From an uncultured Collinsella sp. (GTDB lineage Bacteria > Actinomycetota > Coriobacteriia > Coriobacteriales > Coriobacteriaceae): a stretch of 48,921 nt of DNA. The stretch covers positions 1-48,921 of the forward strand of contig CAKTWE010000004.1 in assembly GCA_934630385.1 (NCBI GenBank), written 5' to 3'. A model generated the notes under the pieces. That model searched no databases. It worked only from the letters and a program-made list of their open reading frames with translations, and was not told the DNA's origin. Within the stretch, counting starts at the first letter, position 1. Each line of letters starts with the position of its first letter. The position numbers and the translations under genes were made by a program. This document shows, piece by piece, positions 23,082 through 31,056 of the stretch.

Positions 23082-23732
23082 CTACCAGACGGTGAACTGG
23101 GCGTTTTCTGTGTTCCAATGGACATCGCGAACGTAGTCGCGCACGCCTGTCGCATCTCGGGCTTCGAACAACTCAAGAATATGAGCATGTTCGTTGTTGG
23201 CTTTATTGAGCAGTTTGCACGCCGTCTCCTGGTCGACAGTCTCGTAATCGCGCTTGATAAAGCAGCGCTCGAGCTGCGAGATCATATCGCGCAGACGGTC
23301 GTTGCCGCAACGGTTGAAGTACGTGAGGTGAAAGTCTCGCTGAATGTCGTCGTACTTTCGGATAAGACCGCCTTGGATCGCAAGGTCCATGGAGCCGACG
23401 AGAAATTTCAGCTGCGTAATGTCATCGTCGGTTAGGTTCGGACAGGCGAGATACGCGGCCTGCCCATCGAGCGGCCCCATAATCTCAAAAACTTCGACGG
23501 CGTTTTGCTGATCGAACCCACGGACACGGAATCCGCGGCGGGGGAGATTGTCCAGATAGCCGTCGCTTGCGAGCTGGATGAGCGCTTCGCGGACCGGCGT
23601 GCGCGACACGCCCATGGCGTCGCAGATCGCCTGCTCGCTCAGCCGATCGCCGGCCGAAAGCTCGCCGGCGTCAATACGGCTCGAAATGTAGTCGTATACG
23701 TGGTCTTTCAGGGGCCTTCTGAGCGTCTCCAT
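23082..23732 (-). CDS. GntR-family regulator, FCD (FadR-like) subfamily
   Basis: The 216-residue protein has an N-terminal winged helix (about 5-72; RLSEQAICDAMGVSRTPVRE is the recognition region) and a C-terminal all-helical FCD domain (about 85-205) with the metal/ligand-binding pattern of Asp and His residues (DIQRDFHLTYF, NNEHAHILELF). It is divergent from the dimethylargininase gene across a 255-bp region containing a FadR-type palindrome, so it probably controls that gene, the permease and itself, sensing a carboxylic or amino acid ligand (inference). The start METLRRPLK has AAGG-type signals upstream. Confidence 0.9.
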   Translation of the reverse strand: METLRRPLKDHVYDYISSRIDAGELSAGDRLSEQAICDAMGVSRTPVREALIQLASDGYLDNLPRRGFRVRGFDQQNAVEVFEIMGPLDGQAAYLACPNLTDDDITQLKFLVGSMDLAIQGGLIRKYDDIQRDFHLTYFNRCGNDRLRDMISQLERCFIKRDYETVDQETACKLLNKANNEHAHILELFEARDATGVRDYVRDVHWNTENAQFTVW

Positions 23733-23878
23733 GAGCTTATGTTCCTTAACGGTATATTTCTAAAAGTAAATACGTTTCGCTTGAATAGCTCAGTTGAATT
23801 ATAGAACGACCAGCTAAATCGTGCTACTTTGCGCCGATACGTAAGAATACGCTTACCGATGAATACCTACCGTTTAGG

Positions 23879-23896
23879 ATTGTATACAATATACAA
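23879..23896. promoter_or_regulatory. Probable GntR/FCD operator
   Basis: ATTGTATACAAT (23879-23890) is a perfect palindrome and extends to TTGTAT-ACAAT-ATACAA (23880-23896), a typical FCD-type TTGTATACAA site, in the divergent region between regulator and dimethylargininase genes. Confidence 0.5.
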
Positions 23897-23987
23897 AACT
23901 GGAAAACCGCTCTAAGATAAAGCCATAGAAAGGAAGGCGGGCGCGAAGAAGCCCCGCTCTCTGCTAAGAGATCCAAGGAGGATCATC

Positions 23988-24764
23988 ATGACCAAGTTCA
24001 GCCACGTTATCATCCGCCGTCCCGGCAAGTCCCTGAGCAATGGCATCACGAGTGCCCCCGAGCTTGGTCAGCCCATCTACGAGCGCGCCATCGAGGAGCA
24101 CTACGATTACGAGCATGCGCTCGAGCAGTGCGGCGTTGACGTGTCGGTGCTGCCGGCACTCGAGCAGTATCCCGACAGCTGCTTCGTCGAGGATCCGGCC
24201 GTCATTACTCGCTGCGGCGCTATCATTACCAACCCCGGTGCCGACAGTCGCAACGGCGAGAAGGACGAGATCGAGCCGGCCGTCCGCCGCTTCTTTGACG
24301 ACGAGCATGTCAAGCACATCGTTTCTCCCGGCACGCTCGACGGCGGCGACGTCATGATGGTCGGCGACCATTTCTACGTCGGTCGCTCCGCTCGCACCAA
24401 CGAAGAGGGCATCCGCCAGTTCTGCGAGATTCTCGAGGGCTGGGGCCTCGAGGGCTCCGAGGTTCCGCTGGAGGAGGTCCTGCACCTCAAGACGGGCGTC
24501 AACTACATCGAGGACAACAACATGCTCGTCTCCGGTGAGTTCATCGATAAACCCGACTTTGCCCAGTACAGCAAGATTGTCGTGCCCGAGGATGAGGCGT
24601 ACGGCGCCAACTGCATCTGGGTCAACGGTACGGTCATCGTTGCCGAGGGCTATCCGACCGTGCTCAAGGCCGTGCAGGATCTGGGCTACAAGACGCTCGT
24701 CGTCGACACCTCCGAGTATCGCAAGGTCGACGGCGGCCTCTCTTGCCTGTCACTGCGCTTCTAA
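23988..24764 (+). CDS. Dimethylarginine dimethylaminohydrolase-like amidinohydrolase
   Basis: The 258-residue enzyme belongs to the pentein/DDAH family, which hydrolyses methylated arginines (or related guanidines) to citrulline and an amine. Visible active-site blocks are CFVEDPAV, GTLDGGDVM, the catalytic His region LHLKTGVNYIEDNN and the nucleophile Cys in GGLSCLSLRF at the C terminus. ATG 23988 is preceded by AAGGAGG. An arginine/ornithine-type antiporter gene follows, and a GntR regulator is divergent, which suggests a small guanidino-amino-acid utilisation locus in which citrulline or ornithine is exchanged for substrate (inference). Confidence 0.9.
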   Translation: MTKFSHVIIRRPGKSLSNGITSAPELGQPIYERAIEEHYDYEHALEQCGVDVSVLPALEQYPDSCFVEDPAVITRCGAIITNPGADSRNGEKDEIEPAVRRFFDDEHVKHIVSPGTLDGGDVMMVGDHFYVGRSARTNEEGIRQFCEILEGWGLEGSEVPLEEVLHLKTGVNYIEDNNMLVSGEFIDKPDFAQYSKIVVPEDEAYGANCIWVNGTVIVAEGYPTVLKAVQDLGYKTLVVDTSEYRKVDGGLSCLSLRF

Positions 24765-24799
24765 CGCGATAGCTGTAACAGTCTGATGATCGCTTGACC

Positions 24800-24840
24800 G
24801 ATGGCCCGGCACCTGATTCGGGACGTCCGGGCCATCTTTC
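24800..24840 (+). terminator. Terminator after the dimethylargininase gene
   Basis: GATGGCCCGG (24800-24809) pairs with CCGGGCCATC (24827-24836), followed by TTTC. It lies between the enzyme and permease genes and excludes the earlier possible permease start at 24794. Confidence 0.8.
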
Positions 24841-24874
24841 GTTCGATCACATGATGAAGGGGGTGCACATACAA

Positions 24875-26338
24875 ATGGCCTCTAAAGCTCAAAATGAAGA
24901 GATTATCGACCCTAATGGCCTCGATCTCTTTCGTCTGACCATGATGGTCATTACCGCCAGTATTTGTGGCGGTATCTTTTCGCTCGCCGGCGATATGGCG
25001 GCAGGCGGGGCAAATACCGGTGCGGTTATCGTCTCGTGGGGAATTTGCTTTATTGGCGTCTTTGCGCTGATGATGGTGTTCAACGGTTTGTCTCAGGCCC
25101 GCCCCGACCTGACCGGCGGCATCTATGCATACGCTGCGGCCGGTTTTGGCGATTACATTGGATTCAACTCCGCCTGGGGCTACTGGATCAGCGCATGTCT
25201 TTCCAACGTGAGCTTTGCGCTTTTGCTATTTAGCGCGCTGGGCTATTTCTTCCCTGCGTTTGGCGCGGGCAACAACCTGCTTTCCATCGTCTGCGCCAGC
25301 GTGTTTTTGTGGTTCCTTACCGCCCTTGTGCTTCGTGGCGTTAAGGAGGCTGCGGGCATTAACACGATCGTCACGTTGGCAAAGCTGGTGCCGCTGTGAC
25401 TCTTTGTGCTGAGCATCGTGCTCCTGGGCAAGTTCGACGTCGATATCTTTATGGACAACTTCTGGGGAGAGCCGGCGGGTCCTGGCTTTGGCGAGCAAGT
25501 CGTCTCGACCATGATTGCCCTTGTCTGGGTCTTCACGGGCATCGAGGGTGCTGTTGTTATCTCGGGTCGCGCGAAGTACGTACGCGACGTCGGGCGCTCG
25601 ACGGCACTTGGATTCGCGGCTGTGTTCACGCTGTATCTGATCATCTCGATGCTGTCACTCGGCATTATGCCGCGCGAGGAGATGGCGCAGCTCGCAACGC
25701 CCTCCATGGCGGGAATTCTCGAGTGCGCAATCGGTCCGGTTGGCGCTGCCATCGTAAACCTTGGCGTTATCCTTTCGCTGGTCGGCGCACTGCTGGGCTA
25801 TGTCATCATTGCGTCCGAGACGCCGTTCGAGGCAGCGCGCCAGGGATCCTTCCCTCTGGCGTTTGCCAAGACGAACAAGCACGATGCCCCGGTGGTAACG
25901 GTTCTCGTGAGCTCCGGCATCACGCAGCTCTTCTTGATCGTGTCGTATGTGGCGGCGAGCACCTACCAGTTCTTCTATAGCTGCGCAGTCAATACGATCC
26001 TGGTTCCGTACGTGTGCTCGGCAGCCTATTACATGGTGATCGGCTGGAAGAACGAGCATCTGGATGGTCCGCATGCGCCAAGCGTCGGCAAAGCGCGCTT
26101 CTTCGGCACGCTCGGCTTCGTCTACACATTGTTCTTGGTGTGGTCGACGGGTCTTCAAGGCGTCATGATCACGACGATTCTTTTCGCTCCAGCCATCCCT
26201 GTCTATATTTTGGGCGAGCGAGGTCGCGGCAAGCCGGTGTTTCCGCATCTGCACGACAAGCTGATCGCAGCGGTGGTAATTGTCGTGGCAGTCATCTCGT
26301 TGTATCTGCACTTTGCCGGCATTGCGCCGATTGTCTAG
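24875..26338 (+). pseudogene. APC-family arginine/ornithine-type antiporter interrupted by in-frame TGA
   Basis: The frame codes for an APC transporter of the basic amino acid/polyamine antiporter group: LFRLTMMVITASICGGIFSL at TM1, the LTGGIYAYAAAGFGDYIGFN block and about 12 membrane helices over about 487 codons. A TGA at 25397-25399 splits it; the sequence resumes in the same frame (LFVLSIVLLGKFDVD) with no loss of similarity, so it is one gene with a nonsense codon, possibly from TGG or CGA. ATG 24875 has GAAGGGGG upstream. If TGA is read as stop, only the first 174 residues are made and the protein is inactive; readthrough would restore it. The 25406 GTG is not an independent start. Confidence 0.85.
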
Positions 26339-26449
26339 GACTATGGCGGGTTTCATTGTTTGGTAAGCCGGCGGGCATCGCGTATCGGTGCTGCTTGGCA
26401 TTCCATAACTGATGTGGGCCTCAATAACGTGCCTTTGTGAGCGCCCACC

Positions 26450-26490
26450 AAGCCCGCGCAGGTGATATTTGTTGCCAGCGCGGGCTTTTG
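26450..26490 (+). terminator. Terminator after the antiporter gene
   Basis: AAGCCCGCGC (26450-26459) pairs with GCGCGGGCTT (26478-26487), followed by TT. The 26339-26780 gap otherwise holds the palindrome at 26492-26558 and a decayed GGGGGACGGA...TGTCCCCC inverted motif (26574-26667), with no gene. Confidence 0.7.
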
Positions 26491-26491
26491 C

Positions 26492-26558
26492 AGTTGCGGT
26501 GAAATAGTTCCTGTTTTTGCTGGTTAAAGCATCAAACAGGAACTATTCCACCGCAACT
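26492..26558. repeat. 25-bp palindrome with structured 17-nt loop, copy 1
   Basis: The arm 26492-26516 (AGTTGCGGTG...CCTGTTT) pairs with 26534-26558 with one mismatch. The 17-nt loop contains its own 4-bp stem (TGCT/AGCA). The second copy is at 30919-30985. Confidence 0.9.
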
Positions 26559-26780
26559 TGTTTTGATTCGCTGGGGGACGGAGGAAGCGACGATCCAGAA
26601 TCTACCTGCACGGTTGCTCCGCATCCCGTCCGTTGGCGCAAGTGGTGCCAAATGTAATCTGTCCCCCTTGAAGCGATCTGTTGATTGAACGTCGTTGTGC
26701 GCTCGCAGTTTCTGGGCAAGCCGTCTCGCAGCAAAGTAGACTAGATAGCCATTTCAAAAAGCCTACTCAGAGGAGGAGCC

Positions 26781-27101
26781 ATGCTTGAGGGTACGTATGT
26801 GGTTTCGGCCCAGACGCCGGTGGGGAGTAAACGCGGCGAGGTGACGTTTTCACATGGGGTGAACGGCGTGCTCAGGGCAGTTCTAAACGTCAGGGGTCTC
26901 AATATCGCTCTCTCGAGTGCCCGCGCTGGGGGCGATTTCTTTGAACTCTCGGGTACTATCTCCCACGTCTTGATGGGCAAGGCGCCCTTTACATGCACGG
27001 GGTCAGTCGAGGGTGATCGACTTACTGCTACCGCGCGGTCGGGTTCCGTTTCGATCTCGCTGAGCGGTATGCGCAAAGAGCTTTCGGGGCGCACCGCATA
27101 A
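26781..27101 (+). CDS. Conserved-looking small protein, unknown function
   Basis: The 106-residue product has no signal peptide or membrane helix. It reads as an all-beta protein with alternating hydrophobic strands and Gly turns (GTYVVSAQTPVGSKRGEVTF, ALNI-type strand, FTCTGSVEGDRLTATA), suggesting a small lipocalin- or barrel-like fold. AGGAGGAG lies directly upstream of ATG 26781, which supports translation; composition matches the surrounding genes. It precedes feoAB by 121 bp without an obvious terminator, so it might be linked to it, but nothing in the sequence ties it to iron. Confidence 0.6.
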   Translation: MLEGTYVVSAQTPVGSKRGEVTFSHGVNGVLRAVLNVRGLNIALSSARAGGDFFELSGTISHVLMGKAPFTCTGSVEGDRLTATARSGSVSISLSGMRKELSGRTA

Positions 27102-27126
27102 AGTTTGCGCAGGTAAACATCGGTAT

Positions 27127-27200
27127 TTGACTTTATAAAATAGTTCAGAGCGCTATCATTTGTCGTTACGAGTTGGTTAGCCCCGGTAAACGGTTAACCG
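27127..27200 (+). promoter_or_regulatory. Possible promoter/operator region of feoAB
   Basis: TTGACT (27127-27132) and TATCAT (27154-27159) are 21 bases apart, which is long. The palindrome CGGTTAACCG (27191-27200) and GGTTAG (27175-27180) are weakly like DtxR-family half sites. No Fur-box-like AT-rich repeat was seen. Confidence 0.25.
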
Positions 27201-27222
27201 CGTCTAACGAAAGGATGAGCGC

Positions 27223-29583
27223 GTGAAGCTCGATACACTCGAGATTGGAAAGGACGCCGTTGTCGCATCGGTGACATCCGATGATCAGGCGCTCCGACAG
27301 CATATTTTGGACATGGGCCTAACGCCGGGCACCGAAGTCACCATGATGAAGTACGCTCCCATGGGCGACCCGCTCGAGATTCGCCTGCGTGGCTACGAGT
27401 TGACGCTGCGCAAGGACGATGCCGCTCGCATCGAGCTCGTGGGTGTTCACGACACAGATACGGGTCCGCGCGCTAACGCCGCAATCGGTACGACGGAGCA
27501 CCCGGCGCTCGGCGAGGGGACGTATTCGCCCCGCGCGGCCAAGACGGCCGTGCCCGAGGGTGCGCCGCTGCATTTCGCCCTCGCCGGCAACCAAAACTGC
27601 GGTAAGACCACGTTGTTCAACCAGCTGACGGGCTCCAACCAGCACGTCGGTAACTTTCCCGGCGTGACGGTCGACCGCAAAGATGGCACCATCCGCAACC
27701 ACCCCGAGGCAAGCGTTACCGACCTGCCCGGCATCTATTCGCTGTCGCCGTACACGGGCGAAGAAATCGTGAGCCGCCAGTTTATCCTGGATGAGCATCC
27801 CGATGCCATCATCGACATCATCGACGCCACCAACATCGAGCGTAACCTGTACCTAACGCTGCAGCTCATGGAGCTCGACCGCCCCATGGTCATCGCGCTC
27901 AACATGATGGACGAGGTGACGGCCAACGGCGGCGCCGTGGACGTCAACCTGCTCGAGAGCCTGCTGGGCGTGCCTGTTGTCCCCATTAGCGCTGCCCGCA
28001 ACGAGGGTATTGGCGAGTTGGTGGATCATGCCTTGCACGTGGCGCGGTTCCGCGAGCGCCCCGGTCGCCTAGACTTCTGCGCGCCCGATGGTCCAGACGG
28101 TGGCGCGCTGCATCGCTGCATTCACGGCATCGCCAACCTTATCGAGGACCATGCCGCGACGGCGCATATCCCGGTGCGTTTTGCGGCGACCAAGCTGGTT
28201 GAGGGCGACGATCTGGTGACCGAGGCGCTTCATCTGGACCGTAACGAACTCGACGCCATCGAGCACATCATTACCCAGATGGAGGGCGAGGCCGGCACCG
28301 ATCGCCTGTCCGCGCTGGCCGATATGCGCTTTAGCTTTATCGGCGACGTGTGCGGGCGTTGCGTCGTCAAGCCGCACGAGAGCCGCGAGCACGTGCGCTC
28401 CGTCAAGATCGACCGCATCCTGACGGGTCGCTATACGGCCATTCCGGCGTTCCTGGTAATCATGGGTCTCGTTTTTTGGCTGACGTTTGGCGTGATCGGC
28501 GCGGCGTTGCAGGGACTCATGGAGGACGGCATCGCTGCCATCATCGCCTCGGCCGATGCGGGCCTCAAGGCGTTCGGCACCAACGACGTGGTGCGCTCGC
28601 TGGCTGTCGACGGCGTGCTTACGGGCGTGGGCAGCGTACTGACCTTCCTGCCGATTATCGTCGTGCTCTTTTTGTTCCTCTCCATTCTGGAAGACTCCGG
28701 ATACATGGCGCGTGTGGCCTTTGTCATGGATAAAGTGCTGCGTCGCTTTGGCCTGTCGGGCCGTAGTTTCGTGCCTATGCTCGTCGGTTTTGGCTGCACC
28801 GTGCCGGCTATCATGTCGACCCGTACGCTCCCATCCGAGCACGACCGCAAGATGACGGTCATGCTCACGCCGTTCATGAGCTGCTCGGCCAAGTTGCCGG
28901 TCTACGGTCTGCTGTGCGGGGCGTTTTTCCCACAGGCGACGGTTCCCGCCATGGTCTCGCTCTATCTGATTGGCATTACGGTTGGTTGCATCGCGGCTTT
29001 GGTGCTCAACCGCACGGCATTTAAGGGCGACCCGGTGCCGTTTATCATGGAGCTTCCCAATTACCGCCTGCCGAGCGTCAAGACGACGGTGATGCTGGCA
29101 TGGGATAAGGCCAAAGACTTCATCACCAAGGCCTTTACCATTATCTTTGCCGCTACGGTGGTCATCTGGTTCCTGCAGACGTTCGATATCCGCTTTAACG
29201 TGGTCGCCGACCAGTCGCAAAGCCTGCTTGCGGGCCTCGGCAGCATCATCGCGCCGGTGTTGGCCCCGCTCGGGTTTGGCGACTGGCGCGCCTCGACGGC
29301 GCTCGTCACCGGACTTATCGCCAAGGAGAGCGTCATTTCGACCCTCACGGTGCTTTTGGGCGCAACGTCGCCCGCGGTGCTGTCAACCATGTTTTCGCCG
29401 TTTACCGCTTACGTGTTCCTGGTCTTTACGCTGCTATACCCGCCCTGCGTGGCGTCCATCGGTGCCGTCAAGAGCGAGCTGGGCGCGCGCTATGCCGTTG
29501 CCGTGTTCGCGTTTCAGGTGACGGTCGCCTGGATCGTGGCGTTTGTCGTGCATTCGGCGGGCATATTGCTGGGGTTGGCTTAG
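27223..29583 (+). CDS. feoB: Ferrous iron transporter, FeoA-FeoB fusion
   Basis: The 786-residue protein starts with a FeoA SH3-like domain (about 1-75: LEIGKDAVVASV, ILDMGLTPGTEVTM, ELTLRKDDAARIEL), then a linker and the cytosolic G domain with G1 GNQNCGKTT (122-130), G3 DLPGIYSLSP and G4 NMMD, a guanine-dissociation-inhibitor-like helical part (about 290-390), and the membrane domain (from about 405) with Gate motifs including GFGCTVPAIM and the FMSCSAKLPVYG block. It imports Fe2+ in a GTP-dependent way. The GTG start follows AAAGG. FeoA is usually a separate protein; no separate FeoA or FeoC is adjacent. Confidence 0.96.
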   Translation: MKLDTLEIGKDAVVASVTSDDQALRQHILDMGLTPGTEVTMMKYAPMGDPLEIRLRGYELTLRKDDAARIELVGVHDTDTGPRANAAIGTTEHPALGEGTYSPRAAKTAVPEGAPLHFALAGNQNCGKTTLFNQLTGSNQHVGNFPGVTVDRKDGTIRNHPEASVTDLPGIYSLSPYTGEEIVSRQFILDEHPDAIIDIIDATNIERNLYLTLQLMELDRPMVIALNMMDEVTANGGAVDVNLLESLLGVPVVPISAARNEGIGELVDHALHVARFRERPGRLDFCAPDGPDGGALHRCIHGIANLIEDHAATAHIPVRFAATKLVEGDDLVTEALHLDRNELDAIEHIITQMEGEAGTDRLSALADMRFSFIGDVCGRCVVKPHESREHVRSVKIDRILTGRYTAIPAFLVIMGLVFWLTFGVIGAALQGLMEDGIAAIIASADAGLKAFGTNDVVRSLAVDGVLTGVGSVLTFLPIIVVLFLFLSILEDSGYMARVAFVMDKVLRRFGLSGRSFVPMLVGFGCTVPAIMSTRTLPSEHDRKMTVMLTPFMSCSAKLPVYGLLCGAFFPQATVPAMVSLYLIGITVGCIAALVLNRTAFKGDPVPFIMELPNYRLPSVKTTVMLAWDKAKDFITKAFTIIFAATVVIWFLQTFDIRFNVVADQSQSLLAGLGSIIAPVLAPLGFGDWRASTALVTGLIAKESVISTLTVLLGATSPAVLSTMFSPFTAYVFLVFTLLYPPCVASIGAVKSELGARYAVAVFAFQVTVAWIVAFVVHSAGILLGLA

Positions 29584-29624
29584 CTATTAATTGACGCCGC
29601 CACCTCTGTGTATTGAGTTGATTG

Positions 29625-29658
29625 CGGCCCCGCATCTGTACTGACGGATGCGGGGCCG
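29625..29658 (+). terminator. Terminator of feoAB
   Basis: A perfect 12-bp stem, CGGCCCCGCATC (29625-29636) with GATGCGGGGCCG (29647-29658), with a ten-base loop. A weak T tract follows. TATAAT (29665-29670) with CTGACG (29641-29646) 18 bases earlier could be the promoter of the next gene and overlaps the stem. Confidence 0.75.
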
Positions 29659-29706
29659 TTGCTATATAATCGCCCACCGCTCAAGACAATCGGAGAGGTT
29701 TCCTAC

Positions 29707-30903
29707 ATGACTCAGGCAAGACAAGATGGCATCTCAGTCAAACAGTGGCTCCCGCTTATCGGGCTCGCCTGTTGCGCGTTTGTGTTCAATACGTCGGAGT
29801 TCATGCCCATTGGCCTGTTGACCGACATTGCCGCGTCGTTCTCGCTTACCGAGTCCCAAGCCGGCATCATGATTTCGGTCTACGCCTGGGGCGTCATGCT
29901 GCTGTCGCTGCCGCTCATGGTGTTCGCCTCGCGTTTTGAGTTCAAGCGTATGCTGCTCGGCGTGCTTGCCGTGTTCTCGCTCGGCCAGTTCCTGTCCGCT
30001 GTGGCACCGACATATCCCATCCTGGTCTGCGCGCGCCTGGTGGTCGCTTGCGCACATGCCGTGTTCTGGTCGGTCGCCTCGATTATGGCCTCGCGCCTGG
30101 TCGACACTCGTCACGGCGCGCTCGCCATTAGCATGATCGCCACGGGCTCGTCCATCGCGCAGATCTTTGGTCTGCCCCTTGGTCGCGCCATTGGCCTGGC
30201 CGTGGGCTGGCGCATGACATTCGCCGTGGTCGGGGCCCTCTCAGCTATTGCGGTCGTCTACCAGGCCGCGGTGTTCCCGGCCATGCCGGTGGGCGAGCGC
30301 TTTACGCTCAAACAGCTGCCCGAGCTGCTCAAGAACCCGTTCCTCATCGCGCTTTATGCGGTCACGGTCTTTATGGCGACCGGCTATTATGCGGGTTACA
30401 GCTATATCGAGCCGTTCCTGGCACAGGTCGCGCACGTCGACGCAAGCGCTATTACCATGACGCTGACGGCGTTTGGCTGCTCCGGTCTGCTCGGAAGCTG
30501 GCTGTTTGGCCGCCTGTTCGATGGGCATCGCTTCCCGTTCTTGGCTATCACGCTCTCCGGCGTGCCGGTGGCTCTGCTGCTCATGGGTCCGGTTGCACCG
30601 TCGCTCGTCGCCGTTCTCGCTGTTTGCGCGCTATGGGGCTGCTGCTCCACGGCCTTTAACGTGGCGTTTCAGGCCGAGCTCATCAAGTACACGCCGGCGG
30701 ACTCGTCGGCTGTCGCCATGTCGATCTTCTCGGGCCTGTTCAATCTGGGTATCGGTACGGGCACCGCAATCGGTGGCGCCGTGGTTTCGGGTCCCGGTAT
30801 CGCTTGGATTGGCTTCGCGGGCGGGGCGATTACCGTCGTGGGCGTCATCCTCGCCATCACCGTACTGTTCCCGGCCATACGCCGCGCAAAGCCTGTCGCC
30901 TAA
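29707..30903 (+). CDS. MFS transporter, sugar-efflux (SotB/YdeA-like) type
   Basis: The 398-residue membrane protein has 12 predicted helices and the DHA1-type features of sugar/drug exporters: FVFNTSEFMPIGLL in TM1, ITQAGIMISVYAWGVM-like TM2 (here SLTESQAGIMISVYAWG), and a repeated half starting near residue 205. It would export a sugar, drug or metabolite by proton antiport; the substrate is not visible. ATG 29707 follows GGAGAGG; the frame start at 29659 lies inside the promoter region and is rejected. A palindrome of the 25-bp family follows its stop. Confidence 0.85.
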   Translation: MTQARQDGISVKQWLPLIGLACCAFVFNTSEFMPIGLLTDIAASFSLTESQAGIMISVYAWGVMLLSLPLMVFASRFEFKRMLLGVLAVFSLGQFLSAVAPTYPILVCARLVVACAHAVFWSVASIMASRLVDTRHGALAISMIATGSSIAQIFGLPLGRAIGLAVGWRMTFAVVGALSAIAVVYQAAVFPAMPVGERFTLKQLPELLKNPFLIALYAVTVFMATGYYAGYSYIEPFLAQVAHVDASAITMTLTAFGCSGLLGSWLFGRLFDGHRFPFLAITLSGVPVALLLMGPVAPSLVAVLAVCALWGCCSTAFNVAFQAELIKYTPADSSAVAMSIFSGLFNLGIGTGTAIGGAVVSGPGIAWIGFAGGAITVVGVILAITVLFPAIRRAKPVA

Positions 30904-30918
30904 TCATGTTCCCTCATC

Positions 30919-30985
30919 AGTTGCGGTGGAATAGTTCCTGTTTAAGGCCTCTGAAGGCTCAAACAGGAACTATTCCACCGCAACT
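30919..30985. repeat. 25-bp palindrome with structured 17-nt loop, copy 2
   Basis: Perfect 25-bp arms (30919-30943 and 30961-30985) enclose a 17-nt loop that contains a 4-bp stem GCCT/AGGC. The arms match copy 1 (26492-26558) while the inner stem differs but still pairs. Confidence 0.92.
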
Positions 30986-31056
30986 TATTTTGGGGAAGAG
31001 GATACAAGCCGGGCATACAATGGATGTCGTTGTGTTGAGCTTACCGGGAGGTTGCT

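Noticed and set aside
25411..25423. Selenocysteine signal (SECIS) after the TGA
   Set aside because: Only a 5-bp stem GAGCA/TGCTC with a three-base loop is visible; it lacks the size and loop of a bacterial SECIS, and a transporter helix is an unlikely place for Sec.
25406..26338. A separate second gene beginning after the antiporter TGA
   Set aside because: It is in the same frame as the first part, continues the same transporter fold and has no ribosome site, so it is the 3' part of one interrupted gene.
26741..27094. Minus-strand 117-residue ORF opposite the small protein at 26781
   Set aside because: It has no ribosome site and Pro/Ser/Arg-rich antisense composition, whereas the plus-strand gene has AGGAGGAG right before its ATG.
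28069..29220. A long minus-strand frame antisense to feoB
   Set aside because: Shadow frame, His/Arg-rich with no motif; feoB is unambiguous.
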